This document shows, piece by piece, positions 36,300 to 50,427 of a stretch of 64,000 nt of DNA. Source of the stretch: Alitta virens. Taxonomy: Eukaryota > Annelida > Polychaeta > Phyllodocida > Nereididae. The number at the start of each line of letters is the position of its first letter. Positions within the stretch are counted from its first letter, which is position 1. The notes under the pieces were generated by a model. That model made no database searches and was not told the DNA's origin. It saw nothing but the letters and a program-made list of their open reading frames with translations. A program made the position numbers and the translations under genes. The stretch is from the NCBI GenBank assembly GCA_932294295.1, contig OW028581.1, positions 16,085,662-16,149,661 on the forward strand, read 5' to 3'.

Positions 36300-36705
36300 A
36301 CTAAGTAAGTAAAAAGTAAAGCTTTATTTAAAGTCGATAAAATTTTACAATAAACAACATAAGTACAAGTGCTTGTAATCGACACATGAAAGATGAGTAT
36401 TTACAAATGACATATGTAAAACAAAATGGTGTATAAAATCATTGTATAAGTTAAATATCACAGAACACAGATCAAGCATGCACCACATTTACATGCAGGT
36501 TTCCATGACTGGACATTACTTTTAAAATCAGGTAAACTTAATTCTTTAAACACAGGAGTTAATTTATTGTAAAGCGTGGCACCATTGTACTTAAAAGACC
36601 TAAAACCAAACATTACAGTATTGAACTTAGGCTGGACTAGACTACTATTTCTTAAATTGTAGTTGGTAACTCTGGTACTGATGGTACCCATGCAAAATAT
36701 GTAAT
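36300..36705 (-). mobile_element. 5'-truncated non-LTR retrotransposon (LINE) tail
   Basis: The minus-strand open frame 36,691-36,458 has the pattern common to the C-terminal end of many animal LINE ORF2 proteins: YNLRNSSLVQPK, FGFRSFKYNGATLYNKL, then LSLPDFKSNVQ and a Cys-rich end (CKCGACLIC). The reverse transcriptase itself is absent, as expected for a 5'-truncated insertion. An AATAAATAAATAA run borders the upstream side (36,703-36,719). The clade is not resolved by so short a piece. Confidence 0.7.
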
Positions 36706-37394
36706 AAATAAATAAATAAAACTATAGGCACCAACGAAGTTAGTTCAGCAATTCTATTCAATTGTAAGTCAAGGAAACTGCCAAACCTTTCTGTTATAGC
36801 AGACACAGTGTACTATACAAGGATTAAAATATTCATCAAAACTTATTATGATAAGCCTGACTTACAATTATTTTGGTCATAATAACTTATTCAAAGTATT
36901 TGTCACAAACATGTTTTCAAAAGTCTTATATTTTCATGCAGAGCGACCAGGTAAATTGCTGGTGTATATTACAACAATGACCTTGAAAATACAAATCATT
37001 TCTATTATTGCCAAAAGTTTGTTTCTGTGAATCTTTCAAGGACGCTATTCATTATAAACCCCATCTTCTTGTTTAGCAGTGGGTTTCCAATTATCGTTGT
37101 GATTTACTGAGTTAGATTTATTTGTTTCCTTCCTGAACAAAAATGACTCAAGTAGGAATCCTGTCTTGTTGATGACATTGTAGTTATGAGGATATGAAGG
37201 TCATATTACTGATTAATTTGCAAAAAACAGTTTACCATCAATTTGAAATGGCTTTCCCAGATAACGTGTCAAGTTGGCGCAACATCGGGCCAACATATAA
37301 CATTTCAGGCCAACGTCAGACCAACCTGTATACAACTTGACATACTATTGGGGTTGGATTTTGAAAGTTTATCAGATAATTAAGCCCGCATTGG

Positions 37395-37672
37395 TTTGAC
37401 ATTGGGCCAGCATGGTCCATGTTAGAGTGACATTGGGTCAATATTGGGCCAGCACTCGGCTATCACTGGGCTAACACTGGGCCAGCACTGGGCTAACACT
37501 GGGCCAATGCTGGGCTAACTGTGGGCCAACACTGGGCCAGCACTGGGCCAGCACTGGGCTAACACTGGGCCAATGCAGGGCCAATGCTGGGCTAACTGTG
37601 GGCCAACACTGGGCCAGCACTGGGCCAGCGCTGGGCTAACTCTGGGCCAACACTGGGCCAACATCTGCTGGC
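37395..37672 (+). repeat. 11-bp TGGGCC minisatellite with 77-bp higher-order period
   Basis: Units such as CACTGGGCCAG and CACTGGGCTAA repeat about 25 times. The longer block GGCCAATGCTGGGCTAACTG occurs at 37,502 and again at 37,579, a 77-bp step of seven units. It is much richer in G+C than its surroundings. Looser GGGCCAA matches continue outside (37,286-37,320 and 37,850-37,866), and TGTCAAGTTG/CAACTTGACA form an inverted pair at about 37,266 and 37,328. It may be the expanded core of a short transposon. Confidence 0.9.
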
Positions 37673-40600
37673 TTGGCATACTATTTCAGTCGGACCATGA
37701 AAGTGTGTTATTTCAGATAATAATACTAAGATCCCTTTTGTCAGCTGATGCTGCCCATTTTAGAAGAGCCAATGGCTATCTGAGTTGGACTACGATATAT
37801 CCCACATTGTTCATCATCCAGCCGGCATCAGCCACATCGTATCCATCTTGGGCCAATAACGGGCCGACGTGACCTCCAATCGAGGATTTACAGTAACATT
37901 ATAACCTTTATAATATCACATATGAGAATAAACTATTTGACCTCTGCTGACCTCTAGATAAGACCAGAATTTTATTGACAAAGTTTGCTATACGTGGGTG
38001 GGACTGTAGGTGCACGTGGGACTGTTGGTTGGACTGTATCAGATCTAGATGGATCCAAGCTCATGGTGGCCTGTGTCACGTGGAACTTCTATGGTTACCT
38101 TAAAGCTACTTTTTTTGCAGTCTTTCGAAGCCTGGCACCATTATTTCTTGTGTAGGAGCAATACATTGTTGTTTGGCCAACATAATGATCTTTTTTTTGT
38201 GTATATATCTTTCTGTCAAATGAAAAAAAAGAGCTTTCACGTATTGCGTAACACTAATAAATCACTGGCACGTTTATGTGTGAAAGTTATGCAAAAACTA
38301 CACCCGTTATTTAGTTAAAGCATCTGCCAATTATACGGTTGAAGGAAAGCTGGGGTGTTATTATGGGAGAAAATAAGCCACCCCAAAAGGGTGCAGGGGG
38401 TTTCTGCAGGAGGTGGGTCCACTTTGATGTGACTAACTGCAGAAAAAATGCAGGTATTAATAGATTTACAGGAGAAAGGAATAGTGAAAAATTGTGTTAA
38501 AGGTCTGATGTATTTTGATCTTCCATAAATTTTATGTGTACACTCAAAATGGCATATACAAGTGACTTTTAAATGTGCATAGTTTACAGAAATGGGTAGT
38601 TTTAGAAACATTATTATTCCTCGGATATATCCAAGGTTATTCAATACAATACAGAATTATCAACTTTTATTAACAGAGAATGCGATATATCATTAGCTCT
38701 TTGGTGATAATCTTTACATGTCTCTACATTATTTATTAATGATGCAGAGGCAAACCAGCCAATGTTGAAATGTGTATTGGTATAAGTGTAAAATCTGGAC
38801 TCCCAACACAATATGACACATGTATTTTGATGGATTGATTTAGAAGAAATCAGATCTTTTGTAATTGAAAAGTATTGCAATAAATCTCTGCAGAGTTCAA
38901 AGAAGTCAAGGAGGGAATAAAATAAGCTGTTTTGGAAATGCAGTTGTGTTGAAAAGCCCTTCTTTGGTTTCCATCCAACACAATTCTTCTGTAGCCTAGG
39001 GCATGTGTGCACCCTTTTGCTGGCTGTTTCATGGGCTGTTGTTAAACCTCATATCCCTGCTCTTATTTGCTTAGATCTGGTCTGCTGAATTCACGTGGTT
39101 TTCCAAGCCACCACATCTGTCAAGCAGGAGGTGACAGGGCCAGTAAATCAGTCTGACAAAAATACCTCAAACCTCTTGTTCTGCCTACTTATCCTAGCTC
39201 ATCTGAATTTAATGCAGTCATTTTTTCCTCAAACTTTTTTCATCCTTTATACTCTCCTGTGTGTCCGGGGCACGTGACAGCTATTACATAACAACATTCC
39301 AAAACAGAAAACATTGCATAATACGGCACAAAAGGGGTAATGCTTTGACAGAATGTTCTGTTATTTACAAGAGCAATTTCTAATGTTATGCCAACTGGAA
39401 AGTATTACCTTCACATCGTCAACCAGGCAATTTTCATGAATTTGATCTCAGAAGTTGTACAGACAAATTTATTAGGTGTATATGATGCCTTTCTGCATGA
39501 AAATTGATACAATTAAGAGCACTATAATCACAATAAACGCAGTGAGACACAGTAAAAAGACAACTTTTTTTTTGCATAATAAAAGGCAGGGTGCCATCCA
39601 ATTATAGTTCTGGCGAGGTCTTCTGTATGTTATTTGAACCACAAGACTATCATCCGCAGTGAAAGTCAATAAACATGTGATGCAATTGATGAAGTTCAAC
39701 TGATTCATATGCACTGCATATACATTGGTTATCAGGATGAATGAAATAAATCCAAACTAATAAATCAAAGCTGGGTGTATACGATACATGGTAGCAGCAA
39801 ATGTTACTAACAGTAGTTATCTACAAGTTAACAAATAATTATCAATGCCATCAGAATAATCTTCTGCATTGTTGGGTCATATATACAAAATAAAATGTAT
39901 TTAAATCAGTGCCCTTTGGATCCATAAACCTTTACTCAGGTGTTACTCTAGTTCTCTTGTCTTGGTGGGAGTTCTGCCTTGGCATGCATTAATTTACATG
40001 GGTGATCTCACTTTCCTTTGAAGGGAAGATACATTGGCCATTTGCAGACGGAGAGGAGAATGGGAGCATCAGAATTTCCTTTGAAGTATTTGACTTTGCT
40101 TGTAGTTGGAAGTCTTTAGGCAACTGAGCAGAATAGCAAATAGTTTTGGGTAAAATCCTGCTTTTTGTGTGTTCATTCCAGGGGTGGATTAAACAGAATT
40201 TTATAGCATTTTATTGCTACATTATTGTGAGTGTTTTCTGCCTGAGCACCTCGCACACAATTAACCCCAAAAGAAGGGTATTTGGTACACCCTTTATGAC
40301 AGTTCATGATCAAATTAATTCCTAGTGAATTCAATGAACCCCATTGCCGTAGGCTTTTGCTTTCACCTCTCTACTAAAGGAATCTATATACAGTTACATC
40401 CCATTGCAGATGTGCCTTTCACTATTCAAAAATGATCTGGAGTTGTATTGATCTCAGTTCAGAATGTCAGAAATGAAGTGTTACAGAGTTCATGGTTTAC
40501 AATTGAGTGAGTGCTTTCTTATGCAGGTTCACGTTTAGTATCAAAGCTAAGGCATCAAACCATTACACAAACTGATATAAACCATCAAGATGTATTATGA

Positions 40601-40740
40601 CAAGAGTATAATTATAGTGATGTTTGAAAAATAATCATTATTTTGATTGCACCAAATAGTAATGAACACTGTATTGGCGTTGCTTTGTTAAATTTCTTGT
40701 GGTATAAAGTACATATATATGTTCAGTTTACTTGATTGGC

Positions 40741-40830
40741 TACAAACTCTTAGAGGCAAACGTAATGATGAGATGGTAAGGCTTAGAAACCAAAACATGT
40801 TTTGCACATTTTCCTGGTGGGTCTTCGCAG
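40741..40830 (-). mobile_element. SINE family A fragment
   Basis: Antisense fragment with AGAGGCAAACGTAATGATGAG, then GGTAAGGCTTAGA and CATGTTTTGCACATTT, a diverged form of the body seen at 50,428. Confidence 0.6.
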
Positions 40831-41871
40831 CGCATATATCTATACAGTGGTACCACTATTGTCCATAATATTTTGATTCTGACTTGCATAGCAATTATAA
40901 AAATTCCACCTATCATCAAAGATCTTTGACTGCTCTTATTGGGGTTCAAATTAAAGGGTTTCTGGTCGCACCCTCTGAGTTCTATTGATCGCTACGTCAT
41001 ATGTGGGGTGCGTGTAAAGTCTCAATACAGCGCCCTCTACGTTACACTGCAGAAGTATATCATTAGTGTCATCCACTTCAGCGGACATGCTTTAAATGCC
41101 ACTAGTTCTGTTGTACAGTTAGAAAGATTTGATCAGGATATTCTGAATCGTGTGAATGTCATATACAATTCTATTGAGGAGTCCACCAGTGTAGTGGTAT
41201 ACACTAATTCCCGAAGGTCTATTGAAGGAATATATACAATAGACCTAAGCCTGGACTGCTCACTCGAATACTTGGGGTATATACTATAGGGGCGCATTTA
41301 TACTTTACCCATTGATACACCCAATGAGGTAGTCTGTTGGACTCAGGTCATTTGCCCCTTTTGTGAGTTTTCTTTGAATAGCATCATCCTGTTCATTAAT
41401 CAACCCTTAGGTATTCATCAATTTGCTTAGATTTTTCTCCAGATAGCTTTAATGGTACTTAGTACATAGAAATATCAGCTTCCCAGTGAACTACCTTGAA
41501 ATGACCTGGAGCCTGTGGAGTGATTAATGGACTTTCATTCATGACTGCTAGCCAGATAGTAATATTACAAATGAAATTCGCCACGACTTATATTTAGAGC
41601 TTTACTGAATACAACTATCTACTTGTACTGTATCATTTTGGGAGATTGTTGCAATGATAAGTTATCAAAACCTGGAAGATTCGAATTATTCAATATGTCA
41701 TTCCGCGCATCAAATTTCATTGTATTGTGTTCTTAGAGTTATAAATATATTCCTTATCCGTTAATTGAATCAATTTCTTCTAAATCAAGGTTAGGTATTT
41801 AATTCTACAGCTGAATGTATCCTTTAGGGACAAAATATCTTAGCTATCAGTGGAAAGGCTTCCTTAAGCTC

Positions 41872-41965
41872 CGTGTCTGTACTGAGGCAAGTAAATGTAT
41901 TCTTGTTGGTACTGGTGTGGATTCTTATCATATATTCTTATCATCTCATCATTATGTTTATAAAT
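41872..41965 (+). mobile_element. SINE family A fragment, diverged
   Basis: Sense fragment with GTGTCTGTACTGAGGCAAGTAA followed, after diverged sequence, by TGTGGAT and TTATCATCTCATCATTATG. It abuts the LINE tail that follows. Confidence 0.55.
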
Positions 41966-41975
41966 GGTCATATAA

Positions 41976-42290
41976 AGTGGCAAAACTTTAGACCTTATGT
42001 CAAATGAGGTCTCTGAGAGATACACACGTTTTAATGATTTTAATAATGTTTATATTCCGTTCCCTAGAAAAGATGTTTTTAAAAATTCTTTTATGTATCG
42101 AGCCAGTCGTTTATGGAACAATATGCCAAATAATTTTAAAGAAATCATGTCACTTTTTACTTTTAAGCTGCACTTGAAGCATTATGTGTTTACCAATTTT
42201 TGATTTATGTTCTTTTTAAATGTAATTTTTATATCATATTTAATTTTATTGTTATCAGGGCCAATTGTTGAACAGCATTTTTGTCTGAAT
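41976..42290 (+). mobile_element. 5'-truncated LINE tail
   Basis: The plus-strand frame 41,976-42,201 resembles the C-terminus of LINE ORF2 proteins: RFNDFNNVYIP, then FKNSFMYRASRLWNNMP, FKEIMSLFTFKLHLK and a short end before the TGA. The pattern S-F-x-Y-R-x-x-x-L-W-N-x-x-P is shared with many non-LTR elements and differs from the LINE tail at 36.3 kb, so this is probably another family. A T-rich 3' UTR follows. Confidence 0.65.
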
Positions 42291-43002
42291 TGTTATATCT
42301 AAACAATACACAAAATACTGATGTTTTTAATTTGAGATAGGATGGTCTGTTGCAAGATCTGTGATAGTAGTATGTCAGATAGCAAAACGTCTTAAAAACT
42401 GACATGTCAATCGACTATGAAAAAATTAAAAAATACCACATTCCTCAGGCATGTATTAACAAACAGTAGCCAAATAACTTCGAGTTGAGAAGAAATGTTC
42501 CTGTTGTTTAGCTATTCGCAGACATGTGCACCTTTCTATAAAGCGTGCCGCTTCTTATTTGGACGAATTGTTTATTGGACATGATGTCCAAACCTCTTGC
42601 AAAACCAACAAACCTCTGTGGTCGAGTACAACACGTTTTGCTACATACTTTACACGCTGTGACAACACTTACATACAAGTGGACAGATTGGACAGTGTAT
42701 CTTCTTCAACACTTGTTGTTCAAGGGTATACAGTCATACAATAGACATACATACATTGTTGACAAAGATAACACTATGCCTTGAGAACTGATAGTGTCTA
42801 TTCGTGGTGCATACATGTATATATGTCCTGAGGTATTGGTTACCACACAATCACGAATGAATATTATGATGAGCATGATGCATGATTTGATTGTATACAT
42901 GATATCTCGCTACTGCATGTCCATATAGTGTCAGGGATCTAGTCACCACATTCAAGAATATGGACCTGTTGGTGATGAAGAAAGTGCGAGTTCTGTAAAG
43001 TT

Positions 43003-43280
43003 GTCAGTCAGTCAGTCAGTCAGTCAGTCAGTCAGTCAGTCAGTCAGGCAGGCAGGCAGGCAGGCAGACAGTCAGTTAGGCAATCAGTTAGGCAGTCAGT
43101 CAATCAGTCAGCTAGTCAGTCAGTCAGCACGTCAGTCAGTCAGTCAGTCAGTCAGTCAGCACGTCAGTCAGTCAGTCAGTCAGATAGTCAGTCGGATAGT
43201 CAGTCAGTCAGTCAGATAGTCAGTCAGATAGTCAGTCAATCAAATAGTCAGTCAATCAGTCAGCCAGACAGTCAGTCAAT
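43003..43280. repeat. Tetranucleotide array (CAGT)n, about 280 bp
   Basis: Units CAGT with interspersed CAGG, CAAT, CAGC and ATAG variants. A plus-strand open frame of about 72 codons rich in S, Q and V is a repeat artefact. Confidence 0.95.
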
Positions 43281-43441
43281 GTTTGCCATGTAATTGTGGG
43301 AGATTTCAATACACATTTCCAACAAGTACCATCCACAATGGAATATAAAGAATGAGCAGGATAGAAGATATAATTCATATACAAGGATTGTTGGTGAAGT
43401 AGTTTTGCATCAAACAAATGATAATTAGGATGAAATATGTT

Positions 43442-43465
43442 ATATTATATATATATATATATATG
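43442..43465. repeat. TA dinucleotide repeat
   Basis: Pure AT/TA alternation of about 24 bp. Confidence 0.9.
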
Positions 43466-46400
43466 CATTTGTTAATGATGCAAACTGAGCTCTGTCACAT
43501 TTGATGTCGACATGGGCATTCAATGAGTATTTTGTAGATTTCAAAGTATGCTCCATTACTAGTTGTTTTGAGCAGTGAATACACAGTTTTCGTGGTGTGA
43601 TTTTTACAATTGTTGCCTGTGGACTTGTAAGTGTAAATATGTCTTTTTTAGAAAACTGCCTGTCAATTTCATTGTGCATATTGACATGTATCTTTTTTGA
43701 CAGATTCAAAGTGAATGAAGATGTTGAGATAAAAATTAGCCCTCTGTGACCTTGCTTTTCTGTCAAATCTTTCATGTCCAGTCTTTTTATCTCATGTTTT
43801 CTATCTTTCCAATCTCTCCTTGGATGATATCACGAAACACTGTGATGTTGTAAAGTCAGTGAGCAAACTGAGTCGTTTTATGTCTTTAGGGCTATACAAC
43901 TTCTTTTTTTCTGAGCTTTTTGTGTATTCATAAAAAGCTACAAAGAATGCTGGCTGTTGTATGACTCTTTTTGCCATAACTTCTATAATAATAGCTGCCT
44001 GTGTCTTTTGAATATGGAGCAGATCACAGACTCAACTGCCATCAGATGCATGCAGCAGTTTTGAACTGAGGAAGTTGTTACTGAAATATGTCTGATAAGA
44101 CCAGGTGATATAGTGGTTGTAAAATAAGTCGTTTTAAACCTACACTCATAGATGATATTTGTTTTAAAGTTGACGGTTACATTCACTATATTTAATCAAT
44201 GTTATATCTAAATATCTTCTTGAGAATACTTTTTTGTTAAATATGATTTCAATTTCACTTAAATGTCTACTTGAGGCTACTTAATTGATATGTCCACCTC
44301 ACTTAAGTTACGAATATTCGATTCAGTAATATATCAGAAACTTAGTTACAACTATTACAAAGACCTTTTTGCAATCCATAATTGCTCCTAAAAGTTAGTT
44401 ATAAGTGAATCCAACTTTATGTGGTCACTTTAGAAATAAGGCAACCTTCCTATAACCCCTCTGGATCTAAGAGTAGCCTTGACAGGCTGTATATGCAAAT
44501 CACTTGTGACAGAATTTCTTAGTTATCTTAATTAATTCATCCTGGTGAATCACCTTGTCAGGCTTCAAAGAATGTCACAGTTGATTGATTAAATGACCAG
44601 AGTGTCCCATAGCCTCCAGTCAAGTGTGACTGAAATATTTTCAAAGGAGTTAATCTTTTTAATCAGCATATCCCCAGGTGATGTTTATGCATGACTGAAA
44701 AAAAGAAGATATATGTGTACGGTATAGCTGTCAATCTGAATAGGTCTAAAACAGAACATTGCTAAAACGACTTTAGGCATTAGGCCTACAAGTCTATTGT
44801 ATCCACCTTTGAGTAGGTAATTAGCTATATTCCAAAGTAATCTAGATTGAACAGAGACAATTGTAGCCTTAGGCACATTGAAGCGACCTGATTATTCCAT
44901 CCTTTGTGTCTAGCAGCTGTGATGCTTTACTCAGTAGGGTGATAATCAGTGCCTGTCAATTCTGATCTTGATGAAGTAGGGTAGGACCCTGACTTATAAT
45001 TAGGAGGCAGCTTGCAAAATGTGTTGACTTGCTAAATGTTATTGAAGTCATGCATGCCACACTTCCATATCACCCCACTTTAGAAGTCAAATACCATGGG
45101 GTTTGTGCAAATCAACCATTCTTCAAGTATTGGCTGTTATGGTCATTAGGGACTTGGTGATTGGCAACAGCTTTGCCCTTCCTATTACAGGAAGAGGGTC
45201 AAGTCAATATATGCAAATGACCTCTCTTATTGAGGTCATTATAAGGGTAAAATAACAAAATTAAGGTATTTGGTCTGAATTCCCCCCTGGGGGATGCTTG
45301 GTGTATTTAGAAAGGTTTATAGAAAAGAAATTGTTTATGGTAATATTAGAAGGGCTTATACTTAGTTATTAGTTCTGTATTATTCAAAACACTTGGTCAT
45401 TCAGCTAGGTCCTTTTGTTAGTTACTGCTATAGGTCATAAGCGGAGACATGCAGCACGTGTAGTCAAGGTCAACAGGTCACATAAAACGACACCTAGCGG
45501 TGACAAGGTCTCGTGGCAAAAAAATAACAGTAAAGAGTGTTGTGCTCTCGCCAAAATCTCGTGGTCAACGTCATCTGGACAATTGTCACGTGACAGGCAT
45601 TATGGTCAATAATTGACAGTCTTTACTTATCCGCTAAATGTGTAACAAGTGTGTAATTGTCATGACATTTGATGGGACTGAGTCATGCACATTACAACAC
45701 AGGAGACTGTACTAGAAGGAACATCAGAACTAGATACAAACTCCAGCATGGTGTCTGACTGCAAATTTACCCAGGTATGTTCAGGTATATTTTCAAGATT
45801 TTTGTGCATCTTCTGCTCCCACAATTATGATCAACATTTGGGACTTCACCTAAGACCACTACACTATCAGGCCAACTCAGTACTGAGATTACTCAATTAT
45901 ACATACAGATAAGTCTTCACTCATTATGCTAAGTTCTGGTCAATGCCTAGCAGGTTTGGAAAGCCCCTACCCAATTTTCTGTATGAACCAAGTCATTAAA
46001 AAACTAAAATAGAATTTAATTAAATCTCACCTGAGGAAATGAATACCTTGAAGGAAACCAATCTACATCACATCTAGATGAGAAAAGTTTTCTGTTTGTT
46101 AATTAAACGCTCACAAATTCCTTGGCATTTTGAACTTGGGTGAAGTTTGTTTTGGACTGCTCTTAATTTTTTAACTGTTGTTTGCAGTTTAGATATAAGG
46201 GTAGAATATTTGCTAAGCTAAGACATTTCAGTCGTGGAATTATAAACATAACTAGTTTTTCTATAGTTTGGTGTGGAGCATTAAGGTATATAAAGCAGTA
46301 AATGTTTCTAAGAGAAGCCAAAGATTGATTATTAAATATTAAAGTATAGTACTTTATTATTTAATTTTTTTATCTGGTTGGACAAATTTGAATTGTTATG

Positions 46401-47039
46401 TGAATGACGATAGGAAGCCTATAGTTTGATCTTAAATATGAGATGGTTTTAATGGTGGGGTCTTCTTGGGGGTAACTTCATCATCATTGTGAACAAGTGC
46501 AGATAGGTCAAACTTGCACTGAGCTTCTTATATAAAGTAGCCAAACAGTAGCCAAAATATTATGAGATTTGACCAGTTGACCATTTAAAGTGGACTGGGC
46601 ATCCTGTTACATTTACCTAAGTGGGCGTAATGGCGTCTGCAAACTACTGTAAAATTCTGACTTACTAACTCTATAAACTATTATCAGCAACTTTTATGCA
46701 TTTTATTCTGAACAGGAGTACACTTGAAATGGTTTTATTGCCCAAAAATTTTATGACACCAACTGACTGTAACCATCTTTGATTCAATGTAGTCATCTAG
46801 CTGTGATTTGGAGGATAGTCATTTAAAGTCTATTATGCAGTCAAATAAAGATGCAATAATTCTGCAAGGCAATGAAGTTCAGTGCAGTTTTAATGCATTA
46901 TAAATGGGGCTCAGATCTCTGGATCTTGTTTATGTTATTGCTTGTATGATTGTCAACTTCTGTTACAAAGATATGCTTCACATTCAATGCTTTAAGTGCA
47001 TGGAGAATGTTACACCAGCTTAGTGCTGCTTTTCTGAAG

Positions 47040-47105
47040 TTTTGTTACTATGACTGGCTGCTTAGGCAGACGTAATGATGTGGTGGTATGGATTGGAGTC
47101 CACAC
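47040..47105 (-). mobile_element. SINE family A fragment, head-to-head with the next copy
   Basis: Antisense 3' body piece with GGCTGCTTAGGCAGACGTAATG and GGAGTCCACACGCAT, immediately followed by a sense copy with a tRNA head. Confidence 0.65.
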
Positions 47106-47106
47106 G

Positions 47107-47438
47107 CATACCAGTTGGAAGGTCTAGTGGTAAGACACTGGCCTGCTCCTCTGAAGGACCCGGGTTCAATCCCGTGCCCGAGCACCCTTCATGAGCAACA
47201 TCCCAGCTGGATGTCGTTCGGATGAAACGTTGAATTGGCAGTGCATTGTACTCAGTGTCTATGCTTAGGCAAGTGAAAGACCCCACCCATGGGGTAAATG
47301 TGTAACATGGGTGGGTGGACTCCTCTTCCCTCTCACCTCATTAATCTACCCTCGATAGTGGCATGGACTTGCCTTAGAGGGCTGCACTTTCCATATCTAT
47401 CTATCTATCTACCTTTATATTATCTATCTTTCTATCGC

Positions 47439-47469
<31 letters not shown>

Positions 47470-47518
47470 ATCTTTCTATCTTTCTATCTTTCTATCTCTC
47501 TATCCATCTATCTATCTA
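47107..47518 (+). mobile_element. SINE family A copy with tRNA-like head and (TATC)n tail
   Basis: An A-box-like GGTCTAGTGGTAAGA and a B-box-like GGGTTCAATCCC (about 47,162) define a tRNA-derived Pol III head. The body then runs TTCATGAGCAACATCCCAGC, TGTACTCAGTGTCTATGCTT, AGGCAAGTGAAAGACCCCA and GTAAATGTGTAACATGGGTG. The end diverges from the 50,428 copy and finishes in the TATC microsatellite at about 47,395-47,518. Confidence 0.8.
47395..47518. repeat. TATC/TTTC microsatellite
   Basis: Tandem CTAT and CTTT units, about 124 bp, at the 3' end of a SINE copy. Confidence 0.95.
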
Positions 47519-50427
47519 ACGTTGGGATCAGAGATGGCATCGTCTGCGCAATGTTATCATGGCGTTTCTTCAACAGTATCATTATCTGGCCCTATGTTTG
47601 GCCTCGTGATATATTTACCCCTTAGAGTTGGTCTATTAACATACTCAGCATAAATATCAATATCATATATTATGAAGATTCACCAGTTCAAAGTCTCATG
47701 TGAAAGAATTTGTGCTGATGTTTAGATCATTAAACTGTGCTTAATTAAAATGTCAGGATTCGAACCCCAGTACTCTCAGATGACCTGGCCAGCACTTTGA
47801 ATACTGGGCCAGCCTGCATGAAGGGTTGGATTTCTCAAAACCTTGTGAGTTCATCATACAATGGATTTGTTCATGAAATTCCCTGCTCCCTCATAGTTTA
47901 TCATACCATCCCTTACAAAAACCAAAGTACTTACAAGCATTTCCTCATTAAAAACTCATCCGATGGCCCAGTATGCTCCAACAAAAAACCTGATCATAAT
48001 TTCGAAGTGTTGAAATTAACACGATGATCAACAAAAAGTGTAAACCATAATTAATGGCAAATCTGTGATTCTCGTGTTTAATTAGAGACCCATCCATCAT
48101 GTTTGTTGACATTTATGACATGTTGTTGGTTTTTAGTCCAATTTTGAAACATGTGGAGAATGAGCAAATATGTTTGTTCTGAACAATGGGGGCTCACGAA
48201 AATGCCATAATGTTGTTGAGTAGACCAGCCTCGATCAGATGTTGGAGGCTTGAATGGATACCACTCAGGAACAGTGTTTTCACCACCATTTTGGATACTT
48301 TGACAAAGAAACTCTTATGGATGTGAGTTCAATTAAAATATGTTATGAAAGAGTGTTTTGTAACATGCAAATAGGTTTGGAATGACAGAATTGTGTTGTT
48401 TGAAATTTGTTTTAGTGGGAAAAAACCAACATACATAGTTTGCCTTTTACAACTGCTTTTTAAATTAAATATTGTGATGGATATGTATTTGAGTTTGTTA
48501 TGAAAAGGCTCAATGTTAAAAGTTTAAGGTAGTGGTGAATTTAAAAATATATTTCGATGACAAGATGTGTACAACAATGTATTTCTTTAACTAGGATTTG
48601 ACCAATTTTAAGATCATTTCGCTGAGGCAGTTTGCATGTTACTGTGTGCCTTTCACAAAAGTTTTGGAATTGCACTTGAGAAAGGCAAACCCTTTTCCCA
48701 AGAATCAAGTCCATTTGTGGTGGGAAAATGTAAACAGTAATTTTAGTAATTACTTTAATCACTAGATGGTGTGACGGTCGTTTGGGTACCTAAACATGCT
48801 ACCTGTATCACTGCGCATGCACAAAAATAGGCCTATGTATAATAAAATGTCTGGGAGATTTTCCTGGCTTTTGTCTGAAATGGAAAGTTAACCAAATAAA
48901 AATTGCCAAAATTATTAAAACTATGTTTAATTTGACAGGTTTTGGGAAAAGCTCCAAATATGATTCGATTCAATTACATAAAGTAACCCATTTAAATATT
49001 TTACTTTAGCCATACTTTTTTTTCACATTGGATGTTAATTTCCTATAAAATGCCTAGGTGTTTAGGGTGTAAATGTAATTACAGCACCCAGATTTATGTT
49101 AAGTATGCATACATCGAGATTATTTGTTTTCAATATTTTGATAGCCATTTGTGTGTTTGTTACCAACAATGTGTAAATTAAAAACTAGACTTTTTTCCCC
49201 CGTCATTTAAAACATTAATGAACTTGGCAAATTGTTCATGTAGATATCAATGTGTTAAGGAAATGTAGTTTATATGTTAATTATGTGTAGTTCTTTATTA
49301 TGTGTGTCATTAATTTGTGCAGGTGCTTAATATAATTAGTGATATTTTCTTAAAACCCCAATTATGGCATACTCATAATGTAAGTCATTGACTGTTATTC
49401 TTGGGAGGATTATTTTCAAGTGTACATTCAGAAATCTTCAGTTGACTGTGAAGTGGCACTTGTATCAATGCGCGTAGGTGGAGAAATATAGTCCTAGGTC
49501 CAAACTGGCTGTGTTGCACGGTTCATTCCGAAGTACGCCAAGTCTAAATATTTACGAAAGGTCGTCTCTCTTGACAATCGTGCATACAGTGTGACTAGGC
49601 TTACAAGGGTGCAATTTGAGGAATTTAAAAGAAGTTTTAAATTGCTCCTTTAAGAGCTTTCTTTACACTAAGCTCTGGACTATTTTTTCTGCCCTTACAA
49701 ACAACCGAAGCACAACCTTTCTCCTCAAACCTCTTACGTAATCTACTTAGTGGGATCGAATTGCGTTACCCCTTTTTGGAAGGGATTTACCCCTTTCAGG
49801 GGGAGGGAAAATACAGTTATTTTAGGGCCATTCGCATAACTGTATGCCACACTTGCATCTTGAAGGATCTGTGTTGAATCAGAATAAAGCAGTTTAATTC
49901 TGGGACAGTCTACATTACTCTAATAAGAATGGCATTTAAAGATAAAAAGCTACACATTCAGTCTATTTTTAATACACTGAGTACTAATACATAATAGATA
50001 AGTCTAGTCTTAATAGGGAATCAGTTTTATTTGTGTTTTGCTATGAAATGGTATATGCCTCAACACCATGTTCATACTTAGTGCTATTCCAAAATGGTTA
50101 CATACGATCTCTACTCATAAAACAATGTCCTATGCATTCATGTTCTTTCATGTCATTCTAGCAAATGTTATTCAAGCTAATCTGGTCCAGTTTAACAAAG
50201 TGTCCTGTTTCATTTTATTATACGCTTATTAACTTTCTTGATTGAGTGACTGACGAAACTGACTTTTAAATCGACTCCCTCTCTCAGAGTAAAACAAACC
50301 AGACCTCAGTAATGTAACCTAAAGCCAACCTAAATTTTCCTGTCCCATATATCCTGAGAAATAGGAATTTAGTTCTCTGTATTAAGTATCAACAACATTA
50401 ACGACTCCGTGTCTCAATGAGACCGCC

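Noticed and set aside
38641..39012. Minus-strand open frame of 123 codons
   Set aside because: No recognisable motif, no flanking splice signals and composition like the AT-rich background; a protein search would settle it.
40939..41289. Plus-strand open frame of 116 codons
   Set aside because: No domain recognised and it starts beside a SINE fragment; kept only as a candidate for a search.
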